Shown piece after piece: positions 47,743-58,742 of a DNA stretch of 64,000 nucleotides. The notes below the pieces were generated by a model. That model had not been told where the DNA came from, did not search any database, and was given only the letters and a program-made list of their open reading frames with translations. The stretch is from Bacillus pinisoli (GTDB taxonomy: Bacteria > Bacillota > Bacilli > Bacillales > SA4). The stretch is from positions 248,001-312,000 of the forward strand of contig NZ_JAJQKI010000002.1 in NCBI RefSeq assembly GCF_023036475.1, written 5' to 3'. Both the position numbers and the translations under genes were made by a program. Numbering within the stretch: the first letter of the stretch is position 1; the number at the start of each line of letters is the position of its first letter.

Positions 47743-47752
47743 TTACGTTTAA

Positions 47753-48532
47753 TTAACTTGTTTTTAATTTGGAAAGCTCATGAAGAAACTTATCATTTAA
47801 CACTTTGATATATGTACCCTTCATCCCTAGTGAACGTGATTCAATTACTCCCGCACTTTCTAGCTTTCTAAGTGCATTTACAATAACTGATCTTGTAATA
47901 CCAACACGATCTGCAATCTTACTTGCAACAAGTAAGCCTTCGTTTCCGTTTAATTCTTCAAAAATGTGTTCAATTGCTTCTAACTCACTATAAGATAACG
48001 AACTAATTGCCATTTGTACAACAGCCTTACTTCTTGCTTCCTCTTCAATTTCTTCTGACTTTTCACGAAGAATTTCCATACCTACTACTGTTGCACCGTA
48101 TTCTCCAAGAATTAAATCATCATTTAGGAACGGGCCAGTAAGACGGGCCAAAATTAATGTACCTAAACGTTCACCACCACCGATGATTGGAACAATTGTC
48201 GTTAAGCCTTTACTAAACAGGTCTTTGTTTTCAACTGGGAACGCTGTATAAGGGCTGTTAATATCAAGGTTAGAAGATGTTTCACTTATATTAAATAATC
48301 CATTTGTATATTCTTCTGGGAACTGACGATCTTCAAGCATTTTAATCATACGTTCATTTTCAATTTTTTGGTTAATAGCGAATCCTAATAGTTTTCCTCT
48401 TCGACTAACAACAAAGACATTTGATTCTATTACATCACGTAATGTCTCAGCCATTTCCTTAAAGTTAACAGGCTTACCAGCAGCCCTTTGAAGCATTGCA
48501 TTAATCTTCCTTGTTTTGTCTAATAGTTCCAT
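47753..48532 (-). CDS. codY: GTP- and branched-chain amino acid-sensing global repressor CodY
   Basis: Represses stationary-phase, amino acid and motility genes when isoleucine, leucine, valine and GTP are plentiful. 259 aa. The GAF sensor domain has [17 protein letters not shown] and [16 protein letters not shown]; the C-terminal winged helix has [20 protein letters not shown]. Very similar to B. subtilis CodY. Last gene of xerC-hslV-hslU-codY and directly upstream of the fla/che operon that it controls in B. subtilis. Confidence 0.98.
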   Translation of the reverse strand: MELLDKTRKINAMLQRAAGKPVNFKEMAETLRDVIESNVFVVSRRGKLLGFAINQKIENERMIKMLEDRQFPEEYTNGLFNISETSSNLDINSPYTAFPVENKDLFSKGLTTIVPIIGGGERLGTLILARLTGPFLNDDLILGEYGATVVGMEILREKSEEIEEEARSKAVVQMAISSLSYSELEAIEHIFEELNGNEGLLVASKIADRVGITRSVIVNALRKLESAGVIESRSLGMKGTYIKVLNDKFLHELSKLKTS

Positions 48533-48577
48533 TTAACTTGCTCCTCCTAATAGTAACTCCATGTTCCATCTCTTATT

Positions 48578-49972
48578 CTATAAAATAAACTGACTTAAGT
48601 CACGATTCTTTGCGATTGTCCCCAGCTTTTCTTCCACATATTGAGGAGTGATGACAATTTTATCCATAGTGATATCTGGCGCTTCGAAAGACAAGTCTTC
48701 AAGCAATCTTTCCATAATTGTGTGCAATCTTCTTGCTCCAATATTGTCAGTATCCTGATTCACTCCATACGCAACTTCTGCCATCTTACGAATAGCATCG
48801 TCAGAAAATTCAATTTGTATACCTTCTGTTTCTAATAAAGCTATATATTGTTTGATAATGGCGTTATCCGGCTCAACTAGAATTCTTACAAAATCTTCTA
48901 CCGTCAATTTCGTTAGTTCCACGCGAATTGGGAATCGCCCTTGTAATTCTGGTATTAAATCAGATGGCTTTGCAATATGGAAAGCACCCGCAGCTATAAA
49001 AAGGACATGATCAGTTTTAACAGGTCCATACTTCGTTACAACAGTAGACCCTTCAACGATAGGTAAAATATCACGCTGAACACCTTCTCTAGAGACGTCA
49101 GCTGAACCTCCCTGACTTTTGCCAGCAATCTTGTCAATTTCATCAATAAATATAATACCAGTTTGCTCTGCTCTGTTTACTGCTAGTTGGGTAACTTCAT
49201 CCATATCAATTAACTTTTGTGCCTCATCATTTACAAGAACCTTTCTAGCCTCTCTAACTGTTAACTTGCGCTTTTTCTTTTTCTTTGGCATAAAGTTACC
49301 TAGAACGTCCTGCATATTCATTCCCATTTGCTCCATGCCAGAGCCTTGAAGCATATCAAACATAGATTGCTGTTGTTCTTCAATTTCAATGGTCACCATG
49401 GTATCTTCTAGTTCTCCAAGCGCAAGCTGATGAGCCATTTGTTTTCTTTTTTGTGAGAGGGTTTGTTCATCTTGTCTATCATCATCGTCATTATTACTTT
49501 GGGTCTGATTCCCACCTAGAAGCATCTCAAACGGATTTTTAAAAGAAGTTTGTTTTTGTTTTGCAGGCACTAATAATTCAACAAGTCGCTTATTTGCATT
49601 TGAAAGTGCCTTTTCTTTTACATCCTGCATTTTTTCTTCTTTTACTAAACGCACAGAGGTTTCAACTAAGTCGCGAACCATGGATTCTACATCTCTACCT
49701 ACATAGCCTACTTCCGTAAACTTTGTTGCTTCTACCTTAATAAATGGAGCACCAACAAGTTTTGCCATTCTTCTTGCAATCTCTGTCTTACCTACGCCAG
49801 TAGGACCAATCATTAAAATGTTTTTCGGTACTACTTCATCCCGTAGGTTTTCGTGTAGCAGACCTCTTCGATAACGGTTCCTTAACGCAACTGCCACTGC
49901 TTTCTTCGCCTTCGTTTGTCCAACTATATATTGATCGAGACGCTCAACAATTTGACGTGGTGTTAAATTCAT
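48578..49972 (-). CDS. hslU: ATP-dependent protease ATPase subunit HslU (ClpY)
   Basis: AAA+ unfoldase of the HslUV (ClpYQ) protease. From the ATG at 49972, 464 aa: [17 protein letters not shown], Walker A GPTGVGKT near 56-63, a charged I domain (about 130-240 with a DDDD stretch), Walker [13 protein letters not shown] and the C-terminal QFIL that docks into HslV. The frame opens 9 codons earlier. This ATG sits 8 nt after AAGGGGG; the neighbouring ATG one codon upstream is possible too. Confidence 0.96.
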   Translation of the reverse strand: MNLTPRQIVERLDQYIVGQTKAKKAVAVALRNRYRRGLLHENLRDEVVPKNILMIGPTGVGKTEIARRMAKLVGAPFIKVEATKFTEVGYVGRDVESMVRDLVETSVRLVKEEKMQDVKEKALSNANKRLVELLVPAKQKQTSFKNPFEMLLGGNQTQSNNDDDDRQDEQTLSQKRKQMAHQLALGELEDTMVTIEIEEQQQSMFDMLQGSGMEQMGMNMQDVLGNFMPKKKKKRKLTVREARKVLVNDEAQKLIDMDEVTQLAVNRAEQTGIIFIDEIDKIAGKSQGGSADVSREGVQRDILPIVEGSTVVTKYGPVKTDHVLFIAAGAFHIAKPSDLIPELQGRFPIRVELTKLTVEDFVRILVEPDNAIIKQYIALLETEGIQIEFSDDAIRKMAEVAYGVNQDTDNIGARRLHTIMERLLEDLSFEAPDITMDKIVITPQYVEEKLGTIAKNRDLSQFIL

Positions 49973-49985
49973 CATCAGGTCCCCC

Positions 49986-50528
49986 TTATAGTTCTTCAAC
50001 TATGATTTGGTCATTAGTATACACGCAGATCTCTTCAGCAACTTCTAGTGCCGCTTGAGCAATTTCTTTAGCCGTCATTGTTGTACCTGCATATTTTTTT
50101 AACGCTCTACCTGCAGAAAGGGCATAATTTCCTCCTGAGCCAATTGCTAGAATACCATCATCAGGCTCAATTACCTCTCCTGTACCAGAAACTAAGAGAA
50201 GATGCTCATGGTTCATTACGATAAGCATTGCCTCTAATTTTCTTAATACTTTGTCACTTCTCCACTCTTTTGCTAGTTCCACTGCTGCCCTTTGAAGATT
50301 TCCGTTATATTCTTCTAGTCGCCCTTCGAACTTTTCAAAAAGAGTAAAAGCATCAGCTACTGAACCTGCAAAACCAGCAAGCACTCGTCCTTGAAAGAGT
50401 CTTCTTACTTTCTTCGCCGTATGCTTCATAACAACCGCATTCCCAAATGTTACTTGACCATCTCCAGACATTGCACATTGACCGTTATGTTGAACTGCAA
50501 AAATAGTTGTTGCATGAAATGTAGACAT
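49986..50528 (-). CDS. hslV: ATP-dependent protease peptidase subunit HslV (ClpQ)
   Basis: Proteasome-like protease core. 180 aa beginning [13 protein letters not shown], so like B. subtilis ClpQ it has a short extension with an N-terminal Ser after Met removal, unlike the Thr1 form of E. coli. Blocks [18 protein letters not shown] and [18 protein letters not shown] are conserved. The ATG at 50528 is chosen because AAAGGAG lies 8 nt upstream; the open frame begins 6 codons earlier. Confidence 0.96.
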   Translation of the reverse strand: MSTFHATTIFAVQHNGQCAMSGDGQVTFGNAVVMKHTAKKVRRLFQGRVLAGFAGSVADAFTLFEKFEGRLEEYNGNLQRAAVELAKEWRSDKVLRKLEAMLIVMNHEHLLLVSGTGEVIEPDDGILAIGSGGNYALSAGRALKKYAGTTMTAKEIAQAALEVAEEICVYTNDQIIVEEL

Positions 50529-50550
50529 TGTGAAGTCTCCTTTCAATATT

Positions 50551-51453
50551 CTATGCTCTAGGATGATGATTCATATAAATTGTTTTTAGTCTGTCCTTTG
50601 TAACATGAGTATATATTTGAGTAGATGAAAGCTGAGAATGACCTAAAAGTTCCTGGACTGTCCGTAAGTCAGCTCCTTCATTTAACATATGTGTCGCAAA
50701 AGTATGTCTTAACACGTGAGGACTTATATGAATAGTTAAGCTCGCCTGTTCAATCAAATCATTGAGTATAACCCTGACTCCTCTTGGTGTCAACTGAGTA
50801 CCTCTGTAGTTCAGAAACAATGCTTCGCTATTATTTTTACCTTTAAGGAGAAGCTCCTTCCTACCATTTTCTATATATGTTTCAAGAGCATCACTTGCAA
50901 AGCTCCCAAAAGGTACATAACGTTGTTTACTTCCTTTACCATGAACTAGTATCGTTCCAAGACTAAAGTCAAGATCTGGTAACTCCAATTTACAACATTC
51001 GCTTACACGTATTCCCGTCGCATACAACAACTCAAGGATGGCTTGATTTCTTTGACCCAACGGTGTTGAAACATCACTAACCTCAAAAAGCTTTGCAAGC
51101 TCGTCATGGTATAGGAATTGAGGTACACGCTGCTCTCTCTTTGGTAGTGATACGAGTGCAAACGGGTTATCATTAACAATATGTTCTCTCATTAAAAACT
51201 TGTAAAAACTTCTTAGGCTAGAAATTTTACGAGCAACAGATTTTCTTGCCAACTTCTGTTTAAATAGTTTTGTTAAGTAAATACGTACCTCTGTGTATGT
51301 AACTTGTGTAAGTTGATTAACTCCTTCTGAATCCATAAAACGAGCAAACTCTTCAATGTCCTGTGTATAATATACGATTGTATAAACAGAATAGTTTCGT
51401 TCTATTTGTAAATATTCCGTAAAACTTTTTAGTAGTTCCTTTGTCGTTATCAC
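50551..51453 (-). CDS. xerC: Tyrosine recombinase XerC (CodV)
   Basis: Resolves chromosome dimers at dif together with XerD. 300 aa: N-terminal SAM-like domain and catalytic domain with Arg149, Lys173, His246, Arg249, His272 and Tyr281, the full set. The start is GTG behind GAGGTGATG. A perfect 15-bp hairpin (51466-51504) abuts this ribosome site. First gene of the codY operon, as in B. subtilis (codV). Confidence 0.95.
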   Translation of the reverse strand: MITTKELLKSFTEYLQIERNYSVYTIVYYTQDIEEFARFMDSEGVNQLTQVTYTEVRIYLTKLFKQKLARKSVARKISSLRSFYKFLMREHIVNDNPFALVSLPKREQRVPQFLYHDELAKLFEVSDVSTPLGQRNQAILELLYATGIRVSECCKLELPDLDFSLGTILVHGKGSKQRYVPFGSFASDALETYIENGRKELLLKGKNNSEALFLNYRGTQLTPRGVRVILNDLIEQASLTIHISPHVLRHTFATHMLNEGADLRTVQELLGHSQLSSTQIYTHVTKDRLKTIYMNHHPRA

Positions 51454-51465
51454 GCCATCACCTCA

Positions 51466-51504
51466 CAAGGGCGAATAAATCTTAACACAATTTATTCGCC
51501 CTTG
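51466..51504 (-). promoter_or_regulatory. 15-bp perfect hairpin ahead of xerC
   Basis: Arms 51466-51480 and 51490-51504 with a 9-nt loop, located between the trmFO stop (51518) and the xerC GTG (51453). On the minus strand it is followed by TGAGGTGATGGC, the ribosome site, and not by a T-run, so it fits a translational control or processing element better than an intrinsic terminator. Confidence 0.55.
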
Positions 51505-51517
51505 CAATGATAAACCA

Positions 51518-52822
51518 TTATTTATTTATAAAATTCTGAATTGTTTCCAGCGCTCTGGAAGCGAATGCTTCATTTCGAGCTTGTTTATTTTTAATTTTCT
51601 TATCTAGTTCTCTAAATAACCCAAAGTTAGCATTCATCGGTTGGAAGTTATTTGGGTTAGCTGTTGTAATATATCTTGCCATACTTCCAATTGCCGTTTC
51701 ATGAGGAAATATTACTAACTCCTCTCCCAATACAAGGTTAGCCGCATTCATACCTGCAACTAGTCCAGAAGCGGCTGATTCAACATACCCTTCCACACCT
51801 GTCATCTGTCCCGCAAAAAATAAATCCTCTCTTTCACGATATTGATAAGTAGGTTTTAATAACTTTGGAGAACTAATAAAGGTGTTTCGATGCATCACAC
51901 CATAACGAACAATTTCAGCATTTTCTAATCCTGGAATTAACCGGATCACTTCTTTTTGAGCTCCCCACTTCAAATGTGTCTGAAATCCGACAATATTGTA
52001 TAGAGTACCAGCTGCATCGTCTTGTCTTAACTGAACAACTGCATGCGGTATTTTCCCAGTTTTCGGGTCCTCTAAACCAACAGGCTTCATCGGACCAAAT
52101 AATAAAGTCTTCTTTCCTCTTCCAGCCATCACTTCAAACGGCATGCAACCTTCAAAAAAGACCTCTTTTTCAAATTCTTTCAGAGGAACTGCTTCTGCGG
52201 CCATTACTGCTTCATAAAAACAATCAAACTCCGCTTCTGTCATGGGACAATTTAGGTACGCTGCATCTCCCTTGTCATATCGAGATTTAAGATACACCTT
52301 TTCCATGTCAATGCTATCTTTTTCAATAATAGGAGCTGCAGCATCATAAAAATACAAATACTCTTCCCCTGTTAGGCTTTTAAGCTTGTCCGAGAGAGTT
52401 TGAGAAGTTAATGGACCTGTTGCTATTATCGTTGGTCCTTCAGGAATGTCTGTAATCTCCTCATTAAACACTGTAACATTGGGATGATTTTTGACAGAAT
52501 CAGTCACATAGGCTGCAAATTCATGTCGGTCTACTGCGAGTGCTCCACCTGCAGGAACCGAGCAAGCATCAGCCGATTTTATAATAATAGAATTTAGCAT
52601 TCTCATCTCTTCTTTGAGAACTCCGACTGCATTCGTTAAATTATTTGCACGTAAAGAATTACTGCACACCAATTCAGCAAATTTATCTGTGTGATGTGCT
52701 GGTGTTTGTTTTACGGGTCTCATTTCATAAAGATTCACTTTTATTCCTCGATTTGCAAGTTGCCAAGCTGCTTCAGACCCAGCTAAACCTGCACCTATGA
52801 CATGAACGACCTGATTACTCAT
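51518..52822 (-). CDS. trmFO: tRNA (uracil-54-C5) methyltransferase TrmFO (Gid)
   Basis: FAD- and methylenetetrahydrofolate-dependent enzyme that makes ribothymidine 54 in tRNA. 434 aa. FAD site [19 protein letters not shown] at the start, [20 protein letters not shown] with the catalytic Cys, and [20 protein letters not shown] near the C-terminus. It lies between topA and xerC as in B. subtilis (gid). Confidence 0.97.
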   Translation of the reverse strand: MSNQVVHVIGAGLAGSEAAWQLANRGIKVNLYEMRPVKQTPAHHTDKFAELVCSNSLRANNLTNAVGVLKEEMRMLNSIIIKSADACSVPAGGALAVDRHEFAAYVTDSVKNHPNVTVFNEEITDIPEGPTIIATGPLTSQTLSDKLKSLTGEEYLYFYDAAAPIIEKDSIDMEKVYLKSRYDKGDAAYLNCPMTEAEFDCFYEAVMAAEAVPLKEFEKEVFFEGCMPFEVMAGRGKKTLLFGPMKPVGLEDPKTGKIPHAVVQLRQDDAAGTLYNIVGFQTHLKWGAQKEVIRLIPGLENAEIVRYGVMHRNTFISSPKLLKPTYQYREREDLFFAGQMTGVEGYVESAASGLVAGMNAANLVLGEELVIFPHETAIGSMARYITTANPNNFQPMNANFGLFRELDKKIKNKQARNEAFASRALETIQNFINK

Positions 52823-52891
52823 GTAAAGACCTCCAACCCTAAAAAAATGCTTTTCTTATCCTGATAAAAAATCAAACTTAGCTAAAAACAG

Positions 52892-52917
52892 AACGATGTG
52901 AGAAAACTCACATCGTT
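52892..52917 (-). terminator. topA terminator
   Basis: Arms 52892-52902 and 52907-52917, 11 bp perfect with a 4-nt loop; on the minus strand followed by CTGTTTTTAGC. The 5' arm overlaps the topA stop codon. Separates topA from trmFO. Confidence 0.75.
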
Positions 52918-54991
52918 ACTTTTGTTGATCTTCTTTATAGTCACAGCTAATACACTGTACTTGAATACCTTTTTTCAACTTCTTCTCAACTAATAAAGAC
53001 TCGCACTTTGGACATTTTCTTGCAATCGGCTTATCCCAAGAAATAAATTCACACTCAGGATATTGATCACATCCATAAAAGATACGACGCTTTTTACTTT
53101 TTCTTTCAATAATTTTTCCTTTTTCACAGTTCGGACAATCTACACCGATATCTTTAACAATGGCTTTAGTATGTCGACATTCTGGGAAGTTAGAACACGC
53201 CATAAATTTACCATATCGCCCCATTTTGTAGACCATGCCATGACCACACTTCTCACAGTCTTCGCCTGCAGGTTCATCTTTAATTTCAATTTCCTGCATT
53301 TCGTGTTCAGCTTTTTCAAGACGTTTTTCAAAGCCTTTATAGAACTCATCAATAATATTGACCCAGTCCACATCACCGTCTTCTACGGCATCTAAGCTTG
53401 TTTCCATTTTTGCTGTGAAATCAAGGTCAATAATCTCAGGAAAAAATTCCATCACTAAACTAACGACAATCTCACCTAATTCGGTTGGAACAAAACGCTT
53501 ATTATCAAGAGCAACATAACCACGTTTTTGAATTGTATCTAAAGTAGGTGCATACGTGGACGGCCTACCTATCCCTGACTCCTCAAGGGTCTTTACAAGC
53601 CTCGCTTCAGAGTATCGCGGCGGCGGCTGAGTAAAGTGCTGATTTTCCTCAATATCCTTAAGAACCAGTTTTTCACCCTCTTCTAAAGGTGGAAGGAGAC
53701 GGTCTTTTTCTTCATCTTGATCATCATTTCCTTCAACATATACCTTCATAAAACCCGGGAATTTTATTTTAGAACCAGTTGCCCTAAAGATGACTCCATT
53801 GTTTTCTAAATCAACTGTCATCGTATCCATGATGGCAGGTGCCATCTGACTAGCTAAAAAGCGCTCGAATATGAGTTTGTAAAGACGCAACTGATCACGT
53901 GATAAGAACTCTTTTATATCATTAGGTGTACGACTTGTAGAAGTCGGTCTGATACCTTCATGAGCATCCTGCGCATTTTGATTCTTTTTGTTTACTTTTG
54001 TTTCATTAGCTAAATATTCTTTACCATAATTAGATGTAATAAACTCTGACGCTTCTTGCTTAGCCGTATCGGAGATTCGAGTAGAGTCCGTTCTCATATA
54101 GGTAATTAATCCGACGGTACCTTCTTTTCCTAAATCGATTCCTTCATAGAGTTGCTGAGCTAGCATCATGGTCTTTTTTGCTCTAAAATTTAGCTTTCTA
54201 GCAGCTTCTTGCTGTAGAGAAGACGTTATAAATGGTGGTGCTGGATTACGCTTACGTTCTCTCTTATTGACGCTCTTAATTGTAAAGGACTTTCCGTCTA
54301 ACTTCTTCTTAATTGCCTCTACTTCTTCTTTAGTTTTGAGCTCTGTTTTTTTACCATCGACTCCATAAAAATCTGCCTCTATTATTTCTTTACTCTTTAG
54401 AAAATCTGCTTTAATACTCCAATACTCTTCAGGTACAAACGCTTGTATTTCTTTTTCTCGTTCAATAATAAGTCTAACAGCAACCGATTGTACCCTTCCG
54501 GCACTTAAGCCTTTTTTAACTTTCTTCCATAGTAATGGACTGATATTGTAGCCCACTAATCGATCTAGAATACGACGTGCTTGCTGAGCATCAACTAGAT
54601 CCATGTTAATAGCACGTGGATGCTTAAATGATTCTTTTATAGCGTCTTTTGTTATTTCGTTAAAGACAACACGGCAATCAGAAGTAATATCTACATCAAG
54701 TGTATGGGCCAGATGCCAAGCAATTGCTTCCCCTTCGCGGTCAGGGTCAGCTGCGAGGTATATTTTCTTTGCTTTTTTGGCAGCTGTTTTTAATTCTTTT
54801 AATACAGGACCTTTTCCTCGAATGGTTATATATTTTGGTGAATAATGATCTTCAACTTGAACACCCATTTGACTCTTTGGTAAGTCGCGGACATGTCCCA
54901 TTGATGCTTTAACTTTATATTTTTTCCCTAAATATCGTTCTATTGTTTTAGCCTTAGCAGGCGATTCAACAATTACTAGATAATCTGCCAT
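52916..54991 (-). CDS. topA: DNA topoisomerase I
   Basis: Type IA topoisomerase that relaxes negative supercoils. 691 aa. TOPRIM domain ([17 protein letters not shown], then [10 protein letters not shown]), active-site Tyr298 in [14 protein letters not shown], and three C-terminal four-Cys zinc ribbons (about 575-690). Its own strong promoter is at 55053-55081, in the 203-bp gap from dprA. Confidence 0.98.
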   Translation of the reverse strand: MADYLVIVESPAKAKTIERYLGKKYKVKASMGHVRDLPKSQMGVQVEDHYSPKYITIRGKGPVLKELKTAAKKAKKIYLAADPDREGEAIAWHLAHTLDVDITSDCRVVFNEITKDAIKESFKHPRAINMDLVDAQQARRILDRLVGYNISPLLWKKVKKGLSAGRVQSVAVRLIIEREKEIQAFVPEEYWSIKADFLKSKEIIEADFYGVDGKKTELKTKEEVEAIKKKLDGKSFTIKSVNKRERKRNPAPPFITSSLQQEAARKLNFRAKKTMMLAQQLYEGIDLGKEGTVGLITYMRTDSTRISDTAKQEASEFITSNYGKEYLANETKVNKKNQNAQDAHEGIRPTSTSRTPNDIKEFLSRDQLRLYKLIFERFLASQMAPAIMDTMTVDLENNGVIFRATGSKIKFPGFMKVYVEGNDDQDEEKDRLLPPLEEGEKLVLKDIEENQHFTQPPPRYSEARLVKTLEESGIGRPSTYAPTLDTIQKRGYVALDNKRFVPTELGEIVVSLVMEFFPEIIDLDFTAKMETSLDAVEDGDVDWVNIIDEFYKGFEKRLEKAEHEMQEIEIKDEPAGEDCEKCGHGMVYKMGRYGKFMACSNFPECRHTKAIVKDIGVDCPNCEKGKIIERKSKKRRIFYGCDQYPECEFISWDKPIARKCPKCESLLVEKKLKKGIQVQCISCDYKEDQQK

Positions 54992-55052
54992 ATGTATGTG
55001 TTCCTCCTTAAGAGGTAATAGTTCAAGAAAATAATGTATGAAATCTTCACTT

Positions 55053-55081
55053 ATATTAAATATTGATTAACCATTTGTCAA
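55053..55081 (-). promoter_or_regulatory. Sigma-A promoter of topA
   Basis: On the minus strand a perfect -35 TTGACA (55076-55081), a 17-nt spacer and -10 TAATAT (55053-55058). The start site near 55046 gives a leader of about 55 nt before topA. Confidence 0.75.
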
Positions 55082-55194
55082 ACTAAATTACATATTTTTG
55101 TTAAATTTGATTAGGTTAATAGCAAGTACCTGTTGTTTAATACGCTCATCTTCTATTATATTACTCTGTATTTTTTTTACTTTTACATTCTAAG

Positions 55195-56082
55195 CTACAA
55201 CTGATCATTCAACTCCATAACTATATCCTCTGGTGTTAAAACCATTTTTGCTCCCTGTTGGATTAACAGATTAGACCCTTTAGAATAGCTTGAAGTAGCC
55301 GGTCCAGGAACGGCAAAAACTTCTCTATTCTGCTCTAGGGCAAAATCGGCTGTTATTAAAGACCCACTTTTTTCTTTTGCTTCTATAACAATAGTCCCGA
55401 GTGATAAACCACTAATAATTCGGTTTCTAGCCGGAAAATGCCATTTTTGAGGCTTACGGTCTGGTGGATATTCGGAAACTAATACCCCTTCCTTACACAG
55501 CTTATGGGCAAGTAATTGATTCTCTTTTGGATAGAGCCAATTAAATCCTGAACCAAGTACAGCAATTGTATGACCGTTATTAGCATCTGTGACTTCGTGA
55601 ACAAGTGCATCTATACCTTTCGCAAGACCACTGACTGTTGTCCACTGCTCTTTTACAAGTTTACTTACAAAGAACTGAGTCATTTTCTTTCCATATGAAG
55701 TGGGAGTTCTCGTACCTACAATTGAAAGCATTTTATTATTAAGTAATATGTCACAATTTCCCATTACATATAACACCCAGGGTGGATTATAAATATGCTT
55801 TAGTCTTGGCGGATATGTATCGTCAAACCTTGTTATGCACTGAATATTTTGACTATTGTATTTTTCTAGCATACTTCCAATTGTCACAGAATGCAAACTT
55901 TTATAGATGGAGTTCAGTTTATCTGAAGGTATTTTAAATTGTAGCTTTTCTTGCAGATGAAGAGGAGAGTGCTTATAGAAGCTTTCTAAAGTGGGGTCAA
56001 CTTCAAGAATGGAATGGAGAATGTTCCAAGTAACCTCTCCACATCTATGAAGATGTAGAAGTCTCTGAGTAAATAGATTCAT
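55195..56082 (-). CDS. dprA: DNA processing protein DprA (Smf)
   Basis: Loads RecA on incoming single-stranded DNA during transformation. 295 aa from the ATG at 56082. Rossmann-fold motifs MLSIVGTRTPTSYGKK, TVSGLAKGIDALVHE, NRIISGLSLGTIVIEA and NREVFAVPG are present. The frame starts 13 codons earlier, but that ATG lies in the loop of the sucD terminator, whereas AGGGAGGT precedes 56082 with good spacing. Confidence 0.94.
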   Translation of the reverse strand: MNLFTQRLLHLHRCGEVTWNILHSILEVDPTLESFYKHSPLHLQEKLQFKIPSDKLNSIYKSLHSVTIGSMLEKYNSQNIQCITRFDDTYPPRLKHIYNPPWVLYVMGNCDILLNNKMLSIVGTRTPTSYGKKMTQFFVSKLVKEQWTTVSGLAKGIDALVHEVTDANNGHTIAVLGSGFNWLYPKENQLLAHKLCKEGVLVSEYPPDRKPQKWHFPARNRIISGLSLGTIVIEAKEKSGSLITADFALEQNREVFAVPGPATSSYSKGSNLLIQQGAKMVLTPEDIVMELNDQL

Positions 56083-56110
56083 TTTTACCTCCCTTTTATA
56101 TGAAGAAATA

Positions 56111-56133
56111 AGTAGCTCCATATAGGAGCTACT
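56111..56133 (-). terminator. sucCD terminator
   Basis: Arms AGTAGCTCC (56111-56119) and GGAGCTACT (56125-56133), 9 bp perfect with a 5-nt loop; minus strand continues TATTTCTTCAT. Located 15 bp after the sucD stop and just before dprA. Confidence 0.7.
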
Positions 56134-56147
56134 CTATAAACATTACA

Positions 56148-57050
56148 TTAGTGAGTTTTACACTTTTCGTAAATTCCACGCTCATGAAGCACTGAGATTA
56201 ATGTTTCACCCATAACAGATGGAGTGTCAGCAACCTTAATTCCACATTCGTTCATTACGCGAATCTTCTCGTCTGCAGTACCTTTACCACCAGAAATAAT
56301 CGCACCAGCATGGCCCATACGCTTTCCTGGAGGTGCTGTACGTCCACCGATGAATCCTACAACAGGCTTCGTCATATTTGCCTTTACCCATTCAGCTGCT
56401 TCTTCTTCAGCTGTTCCACCGATTTCACCAATCATAATGACTGCATACGTATCTTCATCTTCGTTAAATGCTTTTAATACGTCGATAAAGTTCGTTCCAT
56501 TAACAGGGTCTCCTCCAATACCAACCGCTGAAGATTGACCAATACCTGCTTGCGTTAATTGGTGAACAGCTTCATAAGTTAGTGTTCCTGAACGAGAAAC
56601 AACCCCAACATGTCCTTTTGTATGAATGTAGCCTGGCATAATACCAATCTTACACTCATCAGGAGTAATAACACCTGGACAGTTTGGACCTACTAGGCGA
56701 GTCTTTTTACCTTCCATATAACGCTTAACCTTTGTCATATCAAGCACTGGAATATGCTCTGTAATACAAATTACAAGATCTAACTCAGCGTCTACACCTT
56801 CCATGATTGCATCTGCAGCAAATGGAGCTGGAACATAGATAACAGAAACGTTAGCACCCGTTTTTTCAACAGCTTCTGAAACTGTGTTGAATACAGGTAC
56901 CCCTTCCACTTCAGTTCCACCTTTACCAGGAGTAACCCCACCAACAATCTTTGTTCCGTATTCAAGCATTTGCTTTGTATGGAAAGCTGCAGTTGAACCT
57001 GTAATACCTTGTACGATTACCTTTGTGTCTTTATTAACAAATACGCTCAT
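56148..57050 (-). CDS. sucD: Succinyl-CoA synthetase alpha subunit
   Basis: TCA-cycle enzyme that couples succinyl-CoA cleavage to nucleoside triphosphate formation. 300 aa. CoA-binding Rossmann block [16 protein letters not shown], and the phosphorylated His247 in [13 protein letters not shown]. Forms a complex with SucC encoded 18 bp upstream. Confidence 0.98.
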   Translation of the reverse strand: MSVFVNKDTKVIVQGITGSTAAFHTKQMLEYGTKIVGGVTPGKGGTEVEGVPVFNTVSEAVEKTGANVSVIYVPAPFAADAIMEGVDAELDLVICITEHIPVLDMTKVKRYMEGKKTRLVGPNCPGVITPDECKIGIMPGYIHTKGHVGVVSRSGTLTYEAVHQLTQAGIGQSSAVGIGGDPVNGTNFIDVLKAFNEDEDTYAVIMIGEIGGTAEEEAAEWVKANMTKPVVGFIGGRTAPPGKRMGHAGAIISGGKGTADEKIRVMNECGIKVADTPSVMGETLISVLHERGIYEKCKTH

Positions 57051-57068
57051 GTTTGTCCCCTGCCTTTC

Positions 57069-58229
57069 TTATCCTACTAGTGATACAATCTTTTGTGCGC
57101 CGTCAGCCATAGAATCAGCTGCAACAATATCTAAACCAGATTCAGCAAGAATCTGCTTACCTAAGTCAACGTTTGTACCTTCTAAACGTACTACTAAAGG
57201 TACACTTAATTGAACTTGCTTTGCAGCTTCTACTACACCTGTTGCAATAATGTCACATTTCATGATTCCACCAAAGATATTAACGAAAATACCTTTAACG
57301 TTTTGATCTGAAAGAATGATTTTAAATGCTTCTGCAACCTTTTCTGCTGTTGCACTACCACCAACATCAAGGAAATTAGATGGGCTTCCACCGTAATGCT
57401 TGATGATGTCCATAGTAGCCATTGCAAGGCCAGCACCATTTACCATACAACCAATATTTCCATCTAGTGAGATATAAGCAAGATCATATTTTGAAGCTTC
57501 AACTTCCTTTGGATCTTCTTCTTCAAGATCACGTAATTCTAAGATATCTTTATGACGATATAGTGCATTAGAATCAAAGTTTAACTTTGCGTCAAGAGCC
57601 ATTACATCACCATCACCAGTTACTACAAGTGGGTTAATTTCAGCAATTGAACAATCTTTTTCAACAAATGCTGTATAAAGACCCATCATGAACTTAACTG
57701 CTTTTCCAACTAGTTCTTTAGGGATGTTAATGTTGAAAGCAATTCTTCTTGCTTGGAAGCCTTGTAGACCTACAGCAGGATCAATTACTTCTTTGAAGAT
57801 CTTTTCAGGAGTAGCTTCTGCCACTTCTTCAATCTCCGTTCCACCTTCTTCAGAAGCCATAAGAACAACGCGTGAAGTAGCGCGATCAAGTACTAACCCA
57901 ACATAATATTCCTTTTTAATGTCGCAGCCTTCCTCAATTAGTAAACGCTTTACTTCTTTACCTTCTGGGCCTGTTTGGTGAGTAACTAGTGTTTTACCTA
58001 GAATTTCGCTAGCATATGTACGAACTTCATCTAAGTTTTTAGCGACTTTAACACCACCAGCTTTTCCACGTCCACCTGCATGAATTTGTGCTTTTACTAC
58101 ACAAACTTGTGTACCTAATTCTTTAGCAGCTTCTACAGCTTCTTCAACAGTAAAAGCAACTCTACCATTTGGGACCGAAACCCCATATTTTCTGAGGACC
58201 TCTTTACCTTGATACTCATGGATATTCAT
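57069..58229 (-). CDS. sucC: Succinyl-CoA synthetase beta subunit
   Basis: Nucleotide-binding (ATP-grasp) subunit. 386 aa. [20 protein letters not shown] start, [15 protein letters not shown] for nucleotide binding, and [14 protein letters not shown] near the C-terminal CoA ligase domain. It is the first gene of sucCD with a promoter at 58278-58306. Confidence 0.98.
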   Translation of the reverse strand: MNIHEYQGKEVLRKYGVSVPNGRVAFTVEEAVEAAKELGTQVCVVKAQIHAGGRGKAGGVKVAKNLDEVRTYASEILGKTLVTHQTGPEGKEVKRLLIEEGCDIKKEYYVGLVLDRATSRVVLMASEEGGTEIEEVAEATPEKIFKEVIDPAVGLQGFQARRIAFNINIPKELVGKAVKFMMGLYTAFVEKDCSIAEINPLVVTGDGDVMALDAKLNFDSNALYRHKDILELRDLEEEDPKEVEASKYDLAYISLDGNIGCMVNGAGLAMATMDIIKHYGGSPSNFLDVGGSATAEKVAEAFKIILSDQNVKGIFVNIFGGIMKCDIIATGVVEAAKQVQLSVPLVVRLEGTNVDLGKQILAESGLDIVAADSMADGAQKIVSLVG

Positions 58230-58277
58230 TGTTCATCCTCCTATCATTATGTAACAAAAATAATAGACTGCGTTTTC

Positions 58278-58306
58278 ATTGTATAAAATGAGACGTACCT
58301 TGTCTA
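58278..58306 (-). promoter_or_regulatory. Sigma-A promoter of sucCD
   Basis: On the minus strand TAGACA (58301-58306), 17-nt spacer, TACAAT (58278-58283). Start site near 58271, about 40 nt upstream of the sucC ATG. The other 150 bp up to ylqH hold only the ylqH terminator. Confidence 0.6.
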
Positions 58307-58436
58307 GCATAACTCAATAATAAATATACAACTGAGAGATTTCTAAATTTTCAATAAACTTTAAATATCTATAATTTTATTATTCTTAATATTAACTACG
58401 CTCTTCAACACTAGAATTATACAAGGAAAATCCAGG

Positions 58437-58470
58437 AAAAAAGCCCACTCATGAGTGAGTAGGCTTTTTT
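58437..58470 (-). terminator. Strong bidirectional terminator at the ylqH stop
   Basis: Arms 58437-58451 and 58456-58470 form a 15-bp stem with a single G-T wobble, 4-nt loop, with A6 on one side and T6 on the other. It overlaps the last codons of ylqH and isolates rnhB-ylqG-ylqH from sucCD. Confidence 0.85.
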
Positions 58471-58742
58471 AGTTCTCGGTCAACTCGATAGACAAAAGCA
58501 AAAACTTCTGCCACTGCCTGATAGAGCTCTTCAGGAATAGATTCATTAATTTGAAGTTGACTCAGTAGCTCAACTAATGAGGTATCCTCTTGTATAGGAA
58601 TATTATTTTCTTTGGCTTTTTGAATAATATTTTCTGCCACTAGGCCTTTTCCCTTAGCAACTACTTTCGGGGCACTATTTGTTATAGGATCATAGGACAG
58701 AGCTAATGCTTCCCTCCGTGCTTCAAGCTTGTAATCTGTCAT
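58449..58742 (-). CDS. ylqH: Stand-alone FlhB C-terminal domain protein YlqH
   Basis: 97 aa, matching the cytoplasmic FlhB-CC domain without the membrane part. ALALSYDPITNSAPKVVAKG aligns with the FlhB segment that follows the NPTH cleavage site, and IPEELYQAVAEVFAFVYRVD with the FlhB C-terminal helix. No NPTH motif is present, so it begins just past where FlhB would be cut. Overlaps ylqG by 4 bp. Known as YlqH in B. subtilis; function unsettled. Confidence 0.9.
   Translation of the reverse strand: MTDYKLEARREALALSYDPITNSAPKVVAKGKGLVAENIIQKAKENNIPIQEDTSLVELLSQLQINESIPEELYQAVAEVFAFVYRVDRELKKPTHS

Noticed and set aside
56083..56121. 13-residue N-terminal extension of DprA
   Set aside because: The earlier ATG is in the loop of the sucCD terminator; a good ribosome site precedes the ATG at 56082.
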